Made by a program: the position numbers and the translations under genes
Notes under the pieces: generated by a model
What the model was told of the DNA's origin: nothing
What the model saw: the letters and a program-made list of their open reading frames with translations, nothing else
Database searches by the model: none
Origin: Pithys albifrons albifrons
Taxonomy: Eukaryota; Chordata; Aves; Passeriformes; Thamnophilidae
Assembly: GCF_047495875.1 (NCBI RefSeq)
Contig: NC_092474.1
Location: 11,935,655 to 11,999,654, forward strand
DNA: 64,000 bases
Direction: 5' to 3'
In this document: piece after piece, positions 1 to 9,545 of the stretch
Layout of the letters: the number at the start of each line of letters is the position of its first letter
Numbering within the stretch: the first letter of the stretch is position 1

Positions 1-1780
1 TTCTTTTCCCAGCTGGAAAGAGAGCTCATTTCTCCCCCTCTCCATGTCCCAGCCTGCTGCTATCTGGAGGTCTCAGCTGCCTGGAAGCTCTGATTGTGTG
101 TTTTAGCTCTTGTACAGGAGCTCTGCTCTCCACACAGACTTCTCTTTGCATGTACCTGAAGGACTGGCACAGAGTGAAAGGCTGTGATTCTCCTTTCATA
201 ATTACCTGTACCCATTTTAAATCCATTTTCCACCAGTAAAAATTACTGATCACAAGCAGCTTTATCAGATTGCACCCTGCTTATTCTAATTTGAAGTGGA
301 GTGCAGAGGGAAAACTCTTCAAACAACTTGTCATCGAGGAAAAGGGGCCCTTTCTTTGCAGCACCTCCTGTGCATGGGCTCAGCTTGAGCTGAGACTCTG
401 CCACCCACCTAAATTTGTCTAGATTCGGGTCTGGAAATGCTGATGGTTGTCAGGGTTCCTAGTATTGGTTTGTCAGAATGAGGTTTATCAGCAGAGACAT
501 CCTCAGCCAGGGCAAACCATCAGCAGTGTCACTGCTGGAGCAGACAGGGGAGAGTCCAAACCGAAAAAACCCTTCACCTTGCAGCCTGAGATCAGGCAAC
601 TTGTGGGTTTCAAAGCCAGGTGGTTGTTGGGTTCACAGAAAGCTCACACAGTTTTTAAATGTCTCAAAAAAAAAGCTTTGGGGGGCATTGGTTGGAAGAG
701 CATTACCTGGCAAAAGAACAGCCCTGTCCTCTTCCAAACACCCAGAGGATGGAGACAGGTCCATGGATGACAGGGAACCTGCCTTGGGAGTCTTTTCCCA
801 TTCAAACTGAAAAATTTTAAATGTTACCTCTGGTTTTCCTTTCTCTTTGTCAGAAGTTGAATCCTTCTCACCCAAAGGACAAGCTGGGGTGGATGGTCTT
901 ACTCAGAAGCAATACTGCTGGAAATGGGAGCAGAGCAGAGCCAGCCCTTGCAGGCAGGGACAGAGCAACAGCAGCACATGGGATGCACAGGGTGGCAACA
1001 TGTCACCAGAGGTGGCCTGTCCTGGTAGGGCAGTGGCACCTAGGAGAAGAGCATGGCTTCCCCCACCAGCATTGGACAAGGAGGCACAGCCTTGTGATCT
1101 CCTCCTCAAGCAGGCAGAGCTGGGGCTAAGAAGCAGCTCCAGGTGGAGCTGGAAGGACAAAAAGCCAAATAAAAACCTATTCATGGAGGCAGCAGCACAA
1201 AAGCTATGAGAAATGGATGCTCATAAGGCAGCACTGGAAGAAGAGTGTGTACCCCTGCAGAGCCCATGGTACCTGTCATCCCCATGGGGCCCCTACATAT
1301 CCTCAAGCACTGGGTCTGGCATCTCTGTGCTGGGGAAGAGAGGTGGGAAACCACTTCCTGTTCTCTCTCCCATCCTCATGCATCTTTCCAGGGACCAGAG
1401 AACGATCCTGACACAGATCCACCTTTTCTTGTGCAGCAAACCGGTATGAGAAGGTGACAACGTGGCCAGGTGATAACTGTGGGGTACAGGAGCAGCACTG
1501 GCTCTGCTGGGAAGTCACTTGGAAGGAGGGGACAAGGTCTGAGGTTGCCACAAGCATGAGCACTGTTCTCACTGTCTGGCAGCAAGCAGCATCCCCTTCT
1601 CCTCCCCCCAGTTCTGTTCATCCCTCCTGAACTGCTGAGGATCAGCATCACCCTGGACGTCCATCTCCAAGGGGTGAATAAGGAGCAGATCTTCTTGGCC
1701 CAAGTTCTCTGCCCTCTTATTCCCCTTCTCTTTAGCCTGAGAAGGACCCTGAAACTCCCCTTGTCTCAGGCATGTCCACC
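1..1780. other. Unique noncoding sequence, no gene recognised
   Basis: I see no repeat of known family and no coding exon here. Open frames of 75-120 codons occur on both strands (for example 447-770, 847-1209, 903-1184) but they overlap one another, are rich in Trp, Cys, Ser and Pro as random GC-moderate sequence is, and show no domain I recognise. An A run at 667-675 is the only low-complexity feature. Confidence 0.6.
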
Positions 1781-1785
1781 AGCAG

Positions 1786-1855
1786 TGGATCAGTGCTCGG
1801 CCGAGCAGCCGCAGCTGCCTTTCCGTGCCGCTCGGAGGCAACCTTCCCTCCTGCT
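1786..1855. promoter_or_regulatory. CpG cluster with 14-base perfect palindrome
   Basis: About six CpG dinucleotides fall within 60 bases of otherwise CpG-poor sequence. They include TGCTCGGCCGAGCA at 1794-1807, which equals its own reverse complement. Retained CpGs in a depleted background can mark unmethylated regulatory DNA, but a chance GC-rich patch is equally possible. No transcript or gene is visible beside it. Confidence 0.2.
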
Positions 1856-3947
1856 CCCATTCCCGGCATCTCCTTGGCCCTCAGGCAGCTTTCAAAGCTC
1901 ACAGACAGGCAGCACCGAGCCATGGGAACCTCCCACTCCCACTTTCTCTCTAATATTTCCACAGTGAGTAAATCTCCATCCTTTTAGGGCTCTCAAATCT
2001 ATTATTTTTACATTTGCAGTGGATTCCCTGGCCCTGTTATTAATGAAAACCTCCAGGAAAGCTCCTCAAATACAGCTTTGACTTTCTGCCCAGGACCTGT
2101 GGACAAGGGAAAAAAAAAATAAAGCAACACTAATAAAGCAGGAGGTTTCTATTAAGCCTGAGCGACTGGACTCTCTGGCTTTCTTGGACGCTGAAATCCT
2201 CTAGTGCAGGATAAATCTTATACACTTCATTTTCCCAATCTCTCCTTCAATATATTTTAAGAGAATGTTGCAAGTATCAGGGTAAATAATGTCCTAACTG
2301 CAAACGTGGGGTCTGCAGTGGTGTGGGGTCAGGCTGTGGGCTGTGGCACCCTCCACTGTGGGCTGCTTGTGGTCTCAGTCCTCTCTCCCTAATCAGGGGG
2401 TTGAGCTGGGAGAGGTTTTAATTAGCTGTGAACACAAATAACAAGCGATCCCTCCGAGGCTGGGGAAGGAAGTGGATGAGCAAACATGGAGATGTGCATT
2501 AGGTCACAAAATATGCAAATCGATAAGCTCTGCAACCAGTACCACCTTGTTGTGAGCAAACCTCCCCCAGGACCTCTCTGTTTGAGCAATTCCCATCTGG
2601 CTGTGAGGGAATTCTCCATTTGTGGGCTCTGCTCTTGTCTTTGCACAGCACCTGCTCCTTGAACCTCCCAGCTCCTCCTAAAGATGACAGTTTTCTTGGG
2701 AAAAGCTGTTACCCAGCAGTGTGCATGCCAGGTTTTGCCGCAGAAGAAAAGGGAACAAGTCCATGGGGTCCTGCCAGCTCAGGGTCAGGCTGGGAGATGA
2801 GTTCCCTTTGCTTTTATGTCTTTCAGTACTCTGCAGAGCACACTGAACGTGAGCTAAATCCAGCAACTTCAGCACAGGCAGGTGAGGGAGTGCCTTTGTG
2901 GCTTCCTCTGGCACCAAGAGCTCACACGCAGCCACTGGTCTGCAGTGGATGAAGGAGCCTGGGTGAAAGGGTCACATTTTAGTTGTACCCCGGCACCTCT
3001 TTCCTCTTGGATTGCCGTGCATTGCACTGCTCTGCTTGCAGAGAACATGAAGAACAGTCTGTAGGCTCAGGCCACTTCTGAGAGTAAACACAAAGGACTT
3101 TGCTCTCTAGAAAGACATAACCTTCTTGGAAACAGGAGCTGGCACGTTCTTCAGACTCACTCATGCTGGTGGCTTTAAGCAAGCTGGACTCTTAGATGTT
3201 GCTGTAACACAAATGCTGATGCTTTTGGTAGTGCCAGAGTAGCAGAATGACTTTTTTCCTTCCTGGCAGATGCCAGGCCAATCCAAATTTACAGAGGCAA
3301 CAGAGTTCAGCCAACACAAGGCAAGAGGCTTAAACTCAGTGTCCTGATGCTGACACATACACAACCAAAGCCCCTGCAATGAGTGGTAACTGTGAGCAGG
3401 GGATGGCACAGATTCAAATTAATAAGACCCAGTGTAGTTTATAAGGTAGATCTGGGGCTTAAGAAGCCAGTTGTGAAGGGCTCTGGCCCAAAGTTGGGAG
3501 TATAGGGCTGGAAAGGACCACTTGGATGACAGCACAAATCCACTGGCAGTTCTGAGTAGCCAAAACAGGGCTATTTTGGACTATCCATCCAGTTCAGAGG
3601 CCACCTAGTCTGCAAGCACACCCCAACCCTCTCTACAAGGTCAGGTTATATAATTCAGAAACCAACTTTAAACCTTACTTGGAAAACCAAAGAAGCCCTA
3701 CTTGTGACAGGCAGCATTTATCCTACATAACACCCAGAAATCAAGGTATAATTGCACCATTTCTGAATACCTAGTTTAGGAGGACCCCCTTTTCCAGCTG
3801 AAGTATCCTCTAGTGGAAAGATGCATCCAGGAACAGCACTGGGATGGGCAGTTGTAGCTCTTGGATGCAGATGAGGCATTCCAGGGCTGGAGCAGTGTGG
3901 ATCCAGTCCATCCCTAGGACTGCCAAAATTACAGTAGGTTCTGGCTG
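1856..3947. other. Unique noncoding sequence with an octamer-containing patch
   Basis: No gene is recognised. An A run with a following AATAAAG lies at 2111-2123. A patch at about 2410-2540 carries a canonical POU octamer ATGCAAAT at 2513-2520, directly followed by ATCGATAA, in an AT-rich setting. At 3505-3660 a phrase like GGCTGGAAAGGACC resembles the 3' end of old CR1 subfamilies, but the match fades too fast to call an element. Confidence 0.5.
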
Positions 3948-4172
3948 TCCCTGTCTGCATGTTAGGAAAAATTTCTTCCATCTGAGGGTGGGCAGACCCT
4001 GGCACAGGTTGGGCAGAGAAGCTGTGGCTGCCCCATCCCTCTAAGTGTCCAAGGCCAGGTTGGACACGGCTTGGAGCAACCTGGGATAGTGGAAGGTATC
4101 CCAGCCCAAGGGGATTGAAACTAGAAGATCTTTAAGGCTCCTTCCAAACCAAACCATTCTATGATGCTGTGA
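3948..4172 (+). mobile_element. CR1 LINE 3' fragment, plus orientation
   Basis: This is a 5'-truncated CR1 non-LTR retrotransposon. It begins in the ORF2 C-terminal region (TTAGGAAAAATTTCTTCC, then the GGCACAGGTTGGGCAGAG stretch) and runs through GCTGTGGCTGCCCCATCC and AAGGCCAGGTTGGACA to the family's terminal CTTCCAAACCAAACCATTCT and ATGATGCTGTGA. The 3' end lies at the high coordinate, so the element reads on the plus strand. Many substitutions relative to the usual CR1 wording show an old, dead copy. As is typical for CR1, no target-site duplication or poly(A) tail is visible. Confidence 0.9.
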
Positions 4173-5530
4173 ATAACTCACATCCTTGGTAGATGAGGCT
4201 TGAAACAGGTCCCTGAAGGGATGACGGAGCTTTAGCGCTGGGAAACCATCCCATCACATCCGTTCAGTGGCTTAGCCAGGTGGGACCAACAGCGTGGAGA
4301 GGTGTTTCCTCTCTGCAGGCTGTGCTGGGGGAGGCTCTGTGAGGAGCTGGGTACTGGATCACTCTGGCTCCATCCCCTCCCCATGGTTTTACAGGTCCCA
4401 GCAGCACTCACACTCAGGGCAAGCACGTGAATTTAGGGGAGGGGGCAGAGAGAATAACTCCCTGCAAGTGGCCAAGTGTAATAAACACACTCACTAACTG
4501 CTTTTCAGAATACACACATAATAATATGTGGTATTTATACTTTTACCAGCCCTGTGGGACCTTGGCAAGTAAATCAAATTTTCCCACTCTGACCCAAATA
4601 AATGTTCAGGAGTGGAAATAACAGATTGCCTTTGCCTGAAATCACCATGTGCTCATTCCAAGGGGATGTCAGCTGAGCAATCCTTGCTTCTCTGGACCAC
4701 TTACACCTTGCAAAGCTTCCCCCTTTTCTCCCCAGGCTCTATGAGGACCCATTCACATTGGGCCTGATCCAAATTCCACTGAAAGTCTCCATCTGGCTCA
4801 GGTAGACTTTCAACAAACTCTTGGACATTAAAATACTGAAAAGGATGGGTGGGTGGAGTCCAAACTATTCTGATGCCCCTCAGAAAAATCCTTCCCACAT
4901 TTCAGACCCAGTCCCTGAAATGTCCCTCCATTAGAAGTAGACACAGGGAGTGATCCCCAGGAAACAAATTCTCACCCCCACACCAACCTCCAACCTCTTC
5001 CTTGTCTTTCTCCCATAGTAGGGCACCTTTAGGGCCACATTCTCATTAGGACATTACCTCTTGCTCCTTCCTACGTTGTCTGGAGCAACCAAACCACAAA
5101 GTCACAGCAGAACCATTTCTTACCACATCTTACTACTACAACCAAGCTCTTCCCTAGTGCTTCTGGAGCAGACATTTTGATTCTCCACAGGGCATGGGCT
5201 TAGTAGGATGACCAATGGCTATTTGAAAACTATGGGTGGTCTATGAGGTTCCATGGATGAAAGTTGCCTGCTGTTGTTACCTCCCAAAAGGTGTCAGGCA
5301 CCTGAGATAGGCATCCTTTAAACCCCTCAGGAGCTCTATGGGTTTCAAGGCCTTTGGTGTGATCAGAGGCTAAGGATTGAACAATTAAAATGGTTGCCTC
5401 TGTGATGTGTGGAGACCTCAGGTGGTCCACCTCAGGCTGGTGGTCCCCTGCCATTTCCAGCCTGAAGGATCATCATCTCAGTTCAGGTTCCATAACGCTG
5501 ACAACAGGAACAGCTGTCATCCCCTCCCGT
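4173..5530. other. Unique noncoding sequence
   Basis: No gene is recognised. At 4759-4800 the wording GGGCCTGATCCAAA followed by CACTGAAAGTC resembles a degenerate ancient amniote interspersed repeat that I know only loosely; I do not call it as an element. The remaining open frames (up to 74 codons, 5230-5454 minus) are unremarkable. Confidence 0.5.
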
Positions 5531-5535
5531 GCCCT

Positions 5536-5640
5536 GGATCAATAATATCCCAATCTTAGCGTTCGATAGCATCAATTATTTATCTCTAATTGGATTGGAT
5601 TCTTCCTTGGCCCCAGTGAATCAATTAATGACTATTTGCC
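5536..5640. promoter_or_regulatory. Homeodomain-motif-rich AT patch, candidate conserved noncoding element
   Basis: This stretch is dense in TAAT/ATTA homeodomain cores: ATCAATTATTTA, CTAATTGGATTGGA and ATCAATTAATGAC lie within 70 bases. It also holds two CpGs in TAGCGTTCGATAG and a CCAAT-like inverted box (ATTGG) twice. Such clustering is seen in developmental enhancers, but AT-rich DNA generates these cores by chance. Species alignment is needed before this counts as more than a candidate. Confidence 0.25.
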
Positions 5641-5890
5641 ATCAGAGTTCTTGGTGCCCTCCAGAGAGACTTGTCACAGCAGCACCAACAGAAGCTGGTG
5701 CAGGAAAGGTTGGGAGGAGCAGAAAGGAAATCTCCTGGGGGCTCTTTCTTTGCAGGACAGGCTTAGGTGCAATGGCTGTCAGGCTTCTGTTTTGAAAGAG
5801 GAGTTGTATAAAACCTTTGTTCTCATTTCAAGACCTTTCCTTGAAAACTAAAGCTCCTTGAGAACCATTTGAAATGTGGAGAAGTTTGAA

Positions 5891-6283
5891 GTCATGGAAT
5901 AGAATCACAGAATGATTTGGGTTGGAAGGGCCCTAAAAGGTCATCTTGCTCCAAACCTCATGCACAAGCAGGGTCACCTTCCACTATCCCAGGCTGCTCC
6001 AAGCCCTGTCCAACCTGGCCTTGGGCACTTCCAGGGATGGGGCAGCCACAGCTTCTCTGAGCAACCTGTGCTAGGGCCTCCCCACCCTCAGAGGGAAGAA
6101 ATGTTGCCTAATAGCTAATCTGAATCTACCCTCTTTCAATTTGAAGCCATTCCCACTTGTTCTGTCACTCCAGGCCATTGTAAAAAGTCCTTCTCCATCT
6201 TTTTCATAGGCTCCCTTTAGGTACTGGAAGTCAGCACTGTCCACGCTGCATCTCCAACATTGTCCTCTTCTGCCTGTAAACAA
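5891..6283 (-). mobile_element. CR1 LINE 3' fragment, minus orientation
   Basis: The plus strand opens with AGAATCACAGAATGATTTGG and GTTGGAAGGGCCC, the reverse complement of the CR1 3' terminus. The rest of the 3' UTR and the ORF2 C-terminal region follow. Reading the minus strand across 6071-6150 gives a peptide containing GFKLKEGRFRLAIRQHFFPL, which is recognisably the conserved CR1 ORF2 C-terminal segment. The 5' truncation is near 6283, where CR1 wording stops. The copy is old and its frame is not complete. Confidence 0.9.
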
Positions 6284-7560
6284 TTATCCACCCCTGCTAT
6301 TATAACCTCAAGCTACTTTTCAAGGGCAATAACCAACCCTCTTAACATGCTCAGGGTGGATGATCCCCGTGAGGAGACACAGTTGGGCAGCAGTGATCCA
6401 CTGCACACCAGCAGCTGCCTTTGATAATGAAGGATCTTTGAGAACATAAACGTTCTCATTCTAAGCTCTGACAATATTTAAGCATGTGTTAACAGTTTAA
6501 AGAAGCAACCCACTAGAGGAAGTCTCATTTGTCAGGAGCAGTTGCTCTAAATTTCATCATAACTGAATTAAGGCAACCCAGAATGGAGCCGGTTAGAGCG
6601 AAGACAGGAGCACTGATGGATGGTTCACACCAGCTGCTAAAATGGTCCTTTGAAAGCTCCTCGAGCTGAGGTTCTGCAGACCAGAGTCAGTGACTCCTGA
6701 GTAGAAGCAGGGCAGCTTGAGGAAGGCTGAACTGGATTTCAGAACTACTGTGCAGAGCTACACATCAACACGGTGCCTGACAGTGACACTCCTCATCCCC
6801 CAAATCATCCGTAAGAAATCAAATCATGGGCTGCCATGGATTGTGATGACTGGAGAGGCTCAGATATCACCTTCAGAAGTGCAGAACAGCTTCTGGACCT
6901 GCATACTTCAGATAGAAGAAAATCCACCACCATTGCAGGTCCAGGAGATGATCTCAGTTCAGAGTCTGCTCTGCATTTTTAGCAACACCATGAATACCCT
7001 TGGAGCTCGACTGTTCCTGATGTCTTGTGCTATGAATAACTTAAACTGCTTGTAAAAATCAAAATAGTGGTCCTAAAGAATTGCTTAATGCTGCAGAAGT
7101 GGCTCTAAAGAATTGCTTAATGCTGCTGCAACTGCTAAACATAAGAATCAGCAAATACACTGCAATGGGTTATTCCTCCAGGCTAAAAATAAGGATGGTC
7201 ATGGAACTTACCTACTAACCAGACCAGGCAGGGAACTAAGTCAGCAAATCACCCCTGGAGTTATCCATAAGTTTAGTTCATCTGTCAGGGGAAAATGAGA
7301 AAGTTGAGGCTCTTTTGGAGCAGCCAGGGCAGGACAGGTCTCAGTATAAGGCAGGATAAATGGCAGAAAGCTCCTTCACCAGTCTGGGTTTGTTATGAAT
7401 CCAAGTATTTCACTAGGACTGCATTGAGACTGGCCAGTTTGGGAATACTTCAGAACTTTAAAGGATAGGAAATAGGATCTTCAAGTGCAGTAGCAATAGG
7501 GATTAATCTTGATATTCCATGCAAAGAGCTATGCCTATGATAGCAAGAATAGGCAAGAGA
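6284..7560. other. Unique noncoding sequence with a short tandem duplication
   Basis: No gene is recognised. A 32-base segment beginning CTAAAGAATTGCTTAATGCT is present at 7073 and again at 7105 with few changes, an isolated two-copy duplication. The longest open frame is 112 codons (6717-7055, plus) and has no recognisable domain. Confidence 0.55.
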
Positions 7561-7567
7561 AAGGAAA

Positions 7568-7650
7568 GAGATTCACCCAAGGCCACAAGGCTGGGCAGAG
7601 CTGGGACCTGCAGATCTCAGTGACTCAGGTCCTCACTGGCTCAAGGCAAG
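7568..7650 (+). mobile_element. MIR-like SINE remnant
   Basis: The order CACCCAAGGCCACA, then GGGCAGAGCTGGGA, then GTGACTCAGGTCCT follows the 3' half of the mammalian-wide interspersed repeat (MIR) consensus: CCCAAGGTCACA, GGCAGAGC-GGGA, CCCAGGTCT, CTGACTCC. MIR copies predate the split of birds and mammals and persist at low number in bird genomes. The match is by eye, with several gaps, and the tRNA-derived head is not visible. A chance resemblance or a different CORE-SINE cannot be excluded. Confidence 0.45.
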
Positions 7651-7789
7651 TGGTTGCACCATGTGTTTATGGTTTCCATGGAGCACCAGCACAGAGCAAC
7701 ACCCAGGAGGGCAAAGACATTATTCTCCTTGTGAGGGAGTATTTTCTCTGTCCCATCATAAAGCTTTTTAGCACCCTCAGCAGCCTTCT

Positions 7790-7965
7790 CCACACTGATT
7801 TTCAGCAGATGTTGTGCTAATGAATCACACTGTAATCTCAGTGCCTTAATATAGTGCTGGGGTGCGATAAGTGTGAAATTGCTGTCATCGTCGGCGTGAG
7901 GATGCTCTGGTCATTGTTCAGAACTGTCCTCCTCTGGTGATTACATGAGGGGGAATGTGTTTTCT
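7790..7965. promoter_or_regulatory. CpG-retaining patch, candidate conserved noncoding element
   Basis: Four CpGs fall within 45 bases around 7863-7902 (TGCGATAAG, CATCGTCGGCGTG), flanked by AT-rich TAAT-containing sequence (GCTAATGAATCACAC, CCTTAATATAG). Bird intergenic DNA is CpG depleted, so local retention can signal constraint or lack of methylation. No open frame supports an exon here. Confidence 0.25.
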
Positions 7966-8583
7966 TCCATCTACTCCCACTCTGCTTCCAAATTTAAAAC
8001 TATTCAGGCATCAGATACTTCTGTTTTTCTAAGGGTTTAATAAGAGGCCAGGATGCAGATGTTCTGATAAAACCATGACAAATTGCAAGTGGAGAAACCA
8101 TATTAAACCTGACCAATTACAGGAGGCGGGTCAGAAAAAGGCCCCAGTCATTCTGCTAAACCAGCTGCTACCTCCATGTGCTGAGGGCAGAGAAGATGGC
8201 TCACAGCCCAAGCAAATATTGCAACTCCAAGCTGAAAGCCAGAGATTAAATACTGGATTTAAGGGGTTGAGGGGATGGCTCAGCATTTGGTGATATAACC
8301 AAATTTTGATCAAGGGATCTAATCAGCAAAAGGATCAGCCTGAGCAGGTGAGATCCCAGGAGAACCTGTCTAGGGAGGAGGTCGATTGAACAGAGTGGGC
8401 ATCACAATGGGCCTGTGCATCTTCCACCTTTGGAGGAGTTGGGAACAGATGCTCGAGGCAGCTCTCACTGTTGATGCTGCCAGGGTGGTTTGGCAGCTCC
8501 TTGGACATTTCTCAGCAGGCCCAGCTGAAGACTGTAAACTTCACCTTCCTTTTAAAGGGTCTAGTAAACATCTTCACATGGCC
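7966..8583. other. Unique noncoding sequence
   Basis: Nothing recognisable. Short overlapping open frames (8075-8293, 8386-8598) carry no domain. Confidence 0.55.
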
Positions 8584-8776
8584 CAGAGAATCATTTAGGT
8601 TGGACAAACCTTCCACCATCACTGCCAAGGCCACCAGTAAACCATGTCCCCAGGTGCCACATCTACAAGGCTTTTAAATCCCTTCAGGGATAAGGACTCT
8701 GCCCCTTACCCTGGGCAGCTGTGCCAGGACTGGACAACGCTTTTGATGAAGAAATTTTACCTAATATCCAATCTGA
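8584..8776 (-). mobile_element. CR1 LINE fragment of an older subfamily, minus orientation
   Basis: The plus strand reads AGAATCATTTAGGTTGGACA, then AAACCATGTCCCCAGGTGCC and ACATCTACAAGGCTTTTAAA. It ends in GAAGAAATTTTACCTAATAT followed by CCAATCTGAA. This is the reverse complement of the 3' part of a CR1 subfamily distinct from the GGCTGCCCCATCC type seen elsewhere in the window. Several short deletions have removed parts of the consensus. It is truncated and non-coding. Confidence 0.85.
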
Positions 8777-9369
8777 ATGAGCTCAGGAAGGGAATAGTTG
8801 CTCACAAGGGGAACTGAAATAGGAGAGCAAATGACAGCCTGAGTATGAGAAGGGGAGAAGTGATGAGGCACAAGAGGAAGCTCTTTCCTAGGAGAGAGGA
8901 TAAGGAATGGGAAGCCTGGAAGCAAGAAAACTTACAACAACTCTGCCTTGGAGGCAGAGCAGGAGAGAGGACAGGGGTGAAATGCCACGTGTGAAATCAT
9001 TCAAGCAAAAGAAAACATCACAATACCAGCCCTTGCTCAGCTGGTAAGGGAATGATTACAAGCAGCTGCATCTATCAGTCAATTTAATTCCAAGATCTAG
9101 AGAAGCCTGCAGGTTAGGAGGGACCTCTTGAGGCCTCTAGTGCCTGGCAGCTTGTCCTGCCAGGTTCCAACATCCCCATCTCATCCTCCCAGAGTGCCTT
9201 AGGGGGAGGCATATCCACCTGCAAGTGGCTCAAGGGTACATTCCCCCTCTTCTGCATCTTCATTTGTACATCACTGCACAGAGTCCTGAGCCCAAATTAG
9301 TCCTTCCAAATGTCAGAGTCATCACAATTGTTCTTGAAACCAGCTCTAAAAATTTCCCTGTCCAGGCTG
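8777..9369. other. Unique noncoding sequence with a possible CR1 scrap
   Basis: Around 9105-9145 the phrase GGTTAGGAGGGACCTCTTGA hints at a further CR1 3' end in minus orientation, but the similarity is too short to call. The rest is purine-rich unique sequence without a gene. Confidence 0.45.
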
Positions 9370-9545
9370 GCTTGGAACAGGCTCCCCAGGGCAGTGGTGA
9401 CAGCCTCAAGCCTGCCAGAGTTTAAGGAGTGTTTGGACAAAGCTTCAAGCACATGGTGGGATTGTTGGAGCATCCTGTGCAGGGCCAGGAGTTGGACTCC
9501 ATGATCCCTGTGGGTTCCTTCTAACTCAGAATGTCCTATGATTCC
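9370..9545 (+). mobile_element. CR1 LINE 3' fragment, plus orientation, with a GGGTTCCTTCTAACTC-type tail
   Basis: The sequence moves from TTGGAACAGGCTCCCCAGGG (ORF2 C-terminal region) through GGAGTTGGACTCCATGATCC to CTGTGGGTTCCTTCTAACTC and a CCTATGATTCC end. This tail type, with GATGATCC-TGTGGGT, differs from the TTTAAGGTCCCTTCCAACCC type seen at 4.1 and 17.4 kb. It is the same type found at the 3' ends of the two SINEs near 47.5 and 50.3 kb. It belongs to a CR1 subfamily of the kind that can mobilise those SINEs. The copy is degenerate and 5' truncated. Confidence 0.85.

Noticed and set aside
3505..3660. Old CR1 fragment (GGCTGGAAAGGACC phrase)
   Set aside because: The resemblance does not extend beyond about 25 bases.
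9105..9145. CR1 3' end scrap (GGTTAGGAGGGACCTCTTGA)
   Set aside because: Too short and lacks the following consensus; mentioned only as a possibility.
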